Shown here piece after piece: positions 4,757-5,829 of a stretch of DNA of 5,829 nucleotides. Under the pieces are notes generated by a model that was given only the letters and a program-made list of their open reading frames with translations, searched no databases and had not been told where the DNA came from. The position numbers were made by a program, and so were the translations under genes. The stretch is from positions 26,551-32,379 of the forward strand of contig DHUL01000067.1 in the NCBI GenBank assembly GCA_002409145.1. The letters are read 5' to 3'. Numbering within the stretch: the stretch's first letter is position 1; each line of letters opens with the position of its first letter. Source of the stretch: Bacteroidales bacterium UBA5235. GTDB taxonomy: Bacteria > Bacteroidota > Bacteroidia > Bacteroidales > VadinHA17.

Positions 4757-5829
4757 ATGAAAAAACTAATCCTCATTTTCCTGTCGGTATTGTTTGTCAA
4801 TGCCGGTCTGGCGCAGACACGTGTTACCGGTACGGTGACCGCCTCTGAAGATGGTTCTCCTATCCCTTATGCAGTGGTGCTGGTAAAGGGATTACGGGGA
4901 ATTGGAACCAATACGGATGCTGACGGAAAATATTCTCTCAGCAATGTTCCGACCGATGCTGTACTTGTGTTCAGCTATGTAGGGTACAAAACTCAGGAGG
5001 TCCCGGTTTCCGGAAGGAGTGTCATCAATGTTGAGATGGCCACTGACGCTCTTGCACTTGACGAGGTTATTGTTGTTGCCTACGGTACATCCACAAAGGG
5101 GACCTTCACAGGCGCTGCCAGTGTGGTAAAGGCTGATGCCATCAGGGATGTTCCCACCCTGTCATTCGAGAAGGCCATGGGTGGCAAGATCGCAGGTCTT
5201 CAGATCACAACCCTTTCAGGCCAGGCCGGTTCCACCTCATCAATCAGGGTGCGCGGCGTTGGCTCCATGAATGCATCAAATGAACCTCTTTATGTTGTTG
5301 ATGGTGTTCCCGTGATATCAGGTAATGTCACACAGATGGGAATCTACACTTCCAGCAATGTAATGAACTCCATCAACCCCAATGACATCGAGTCGATTAC
5401 CGTTCTGAAGGACGCAGCTGCTTCGGCCCTGTACGGTTCGAGGGCAGCCAACGGGGTAATCGTCATCACCACCAAGCAGGGGAAACAGGGCAAGCCGGTG
5501 GTCAATTTCAAGGCATCTGTGGGTATTACCCCGACATTTGCCACTGACAACTACGAGACTGCCAGCACTGAACAACAGGTGGAGCTATATTATGAAAACT
5601 TCTGGAATGCAGCAATCCTCTATGACGGTGATAATTATGAGGATGCCAGTACCAGCGCCCTGGCACAGCTGAACAAAAGGTTCAACAAGCATGGCTATAC
5701 CTTCGCGGCTCCTGACAACACAGTCAATTCACTAACAATCGGCGGGGAGAGAGCCGGCAGGTACTTCGACTGGGAGGATGTGCTGTTCCGCACGGCGGTA
5801 TACCGGGCATATGACCTCTCTGTCAGCGG
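4757..5829 (+). CDS. SusC/RagA-family TonB-dependent outer-membrane protein, N-terminal part
   Basis: Reading from ATG 4757 gives 357 complete residues with no stop, continuing past the right edge; full-length relatives are about 1,000 residues. Residues 1-19 form a signal peptide (MKKLILIFLSVLFVNAGLA), with Gln20 at the mature start. A carboxypeptidase-regulatory-like domain spans ~22-95: VTGTVTA, GTNTDADGKYSLSNVP and FSYVGYKTQEV. The TonB-box-like LDEVIVVAYGT is at 101-111. The plug domain follows, with AMGGKIAGLQI (140-150), IRVRGVGS (163-170), PLYVVDGVPV (177-186) and the SusC signature around ITVLKDAAASALYGSRAANG (214-233). Such proteins import oligosaccharides or peptides across the outer membrane with a SusD lipoprotein lid, powered by TonB-ExbBD; the substrate cannot be read from the plug. 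No STN domain precedes the regulatory-like domain, so signalling through a FecR-type anti-sigma factor is not indicated. There is no Shine-Dalgarno before the ATG, typical of the phylum. Confidence 0.96.
   Translation, partial: MKKLILIFLSVLFVNAGLAQTRVTGTVTASEDGSPIPYAVVLVKGLRGIGTNTDADGKYSLSNVPTDAVLVFSYVGYKTQEVPVSGRSVINVEMATDALALDEVIVVAYGTSTKGTFTGAASVVKADAIRDVPTLSFEKAMGGKIAGLQITTLSGQAGSTSSIRVRGVGSMNASNEPLYVVDGVPVISGNVTQMGIYTSSNVMNSINPNDIESITVLKDAAASALYGSRAANGVIVITTKQGKQGKPVVNFKASVGITPTFATDNYETASTEQQVELYYENFWNAAILYDGDNYEDASTSALAQLNKRFNKHGYTFAAPDNTVNSLTIGGERAGRYFDWEDVLFRTAVYRAYDLSVS

Overview
The window looks like chromosomal DNA of a Bacteroidota member, probably of the Bacteroidales/Marinilabiliales type. 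Three things point there: a SusC/RagA-type TonB-dependent outer-membrane protein, exact or near matches to the Bacteroidota -7 promoter element TAnnTTTG in front of genes with almost no Shine-Dalgarno signal, and signal peptides ending in Ala-x-Ala-Gln style. The genes are moderately GC-rich and the spacers are clearly AT-rich. I see no tRNA, rRNA, CRISPR array, insertion sequence or phage gene.

Layout, left to right. Positions 1-443 (minus) hold the N-terminal 147 residues of an APC-superfamily amino-acid permease that runs off the left edge. It is divergent from 547-2364 (plus), a 605-residue exported two-domain protein: an alpha/beta-hydrolase with a GHSGGG nucleophile elbow, followed by a C-terminal domain of unknown function. 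Next, at 2420-2668 (plus), is a small GlsB/YeaQ/YmgE-type three-helix membrane protein with its own likely promoter. Convergent with it is 2764-4428 (minus), a lipoprotein of the D-aminoacylase (N-acyl-D-amino-acid deacylase) branch of the amidohydrolase superfamily. This protein lacks the HxH and Cys metal ligands of the characterised enzymes. A 328-bp AT-rich divergent spacer (4429-4756) with an operator-like palindrome, a cluster of CCGG boxes and an A:T hairpin separates it from 4757-5829 (plus). That last gene is the first 357 residues of a SusC-type porin, open at the right edge; a SusD partner would be expected beyond the window.

Taken together, the outer-membrane importer, an exported lipoprotein deacylase-like protein, an exported serine hydrolase and an inner-membrane amino-acid permease are consistent with uptake and processing of amino-acid derivatives or peptides. 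This link is inferred from proximity only: the genes lie on alternating strands and do not form one operon. I do not see a clearly new multi-gene system. The best leads are the metal-ligand replacement in the D-aminoacylase-like protein, the hydrolase/unknown-domain fusion, the 21-bp palindrome over the deacylase promoter, and a paired TCCGG element shared by two intergenic regions.
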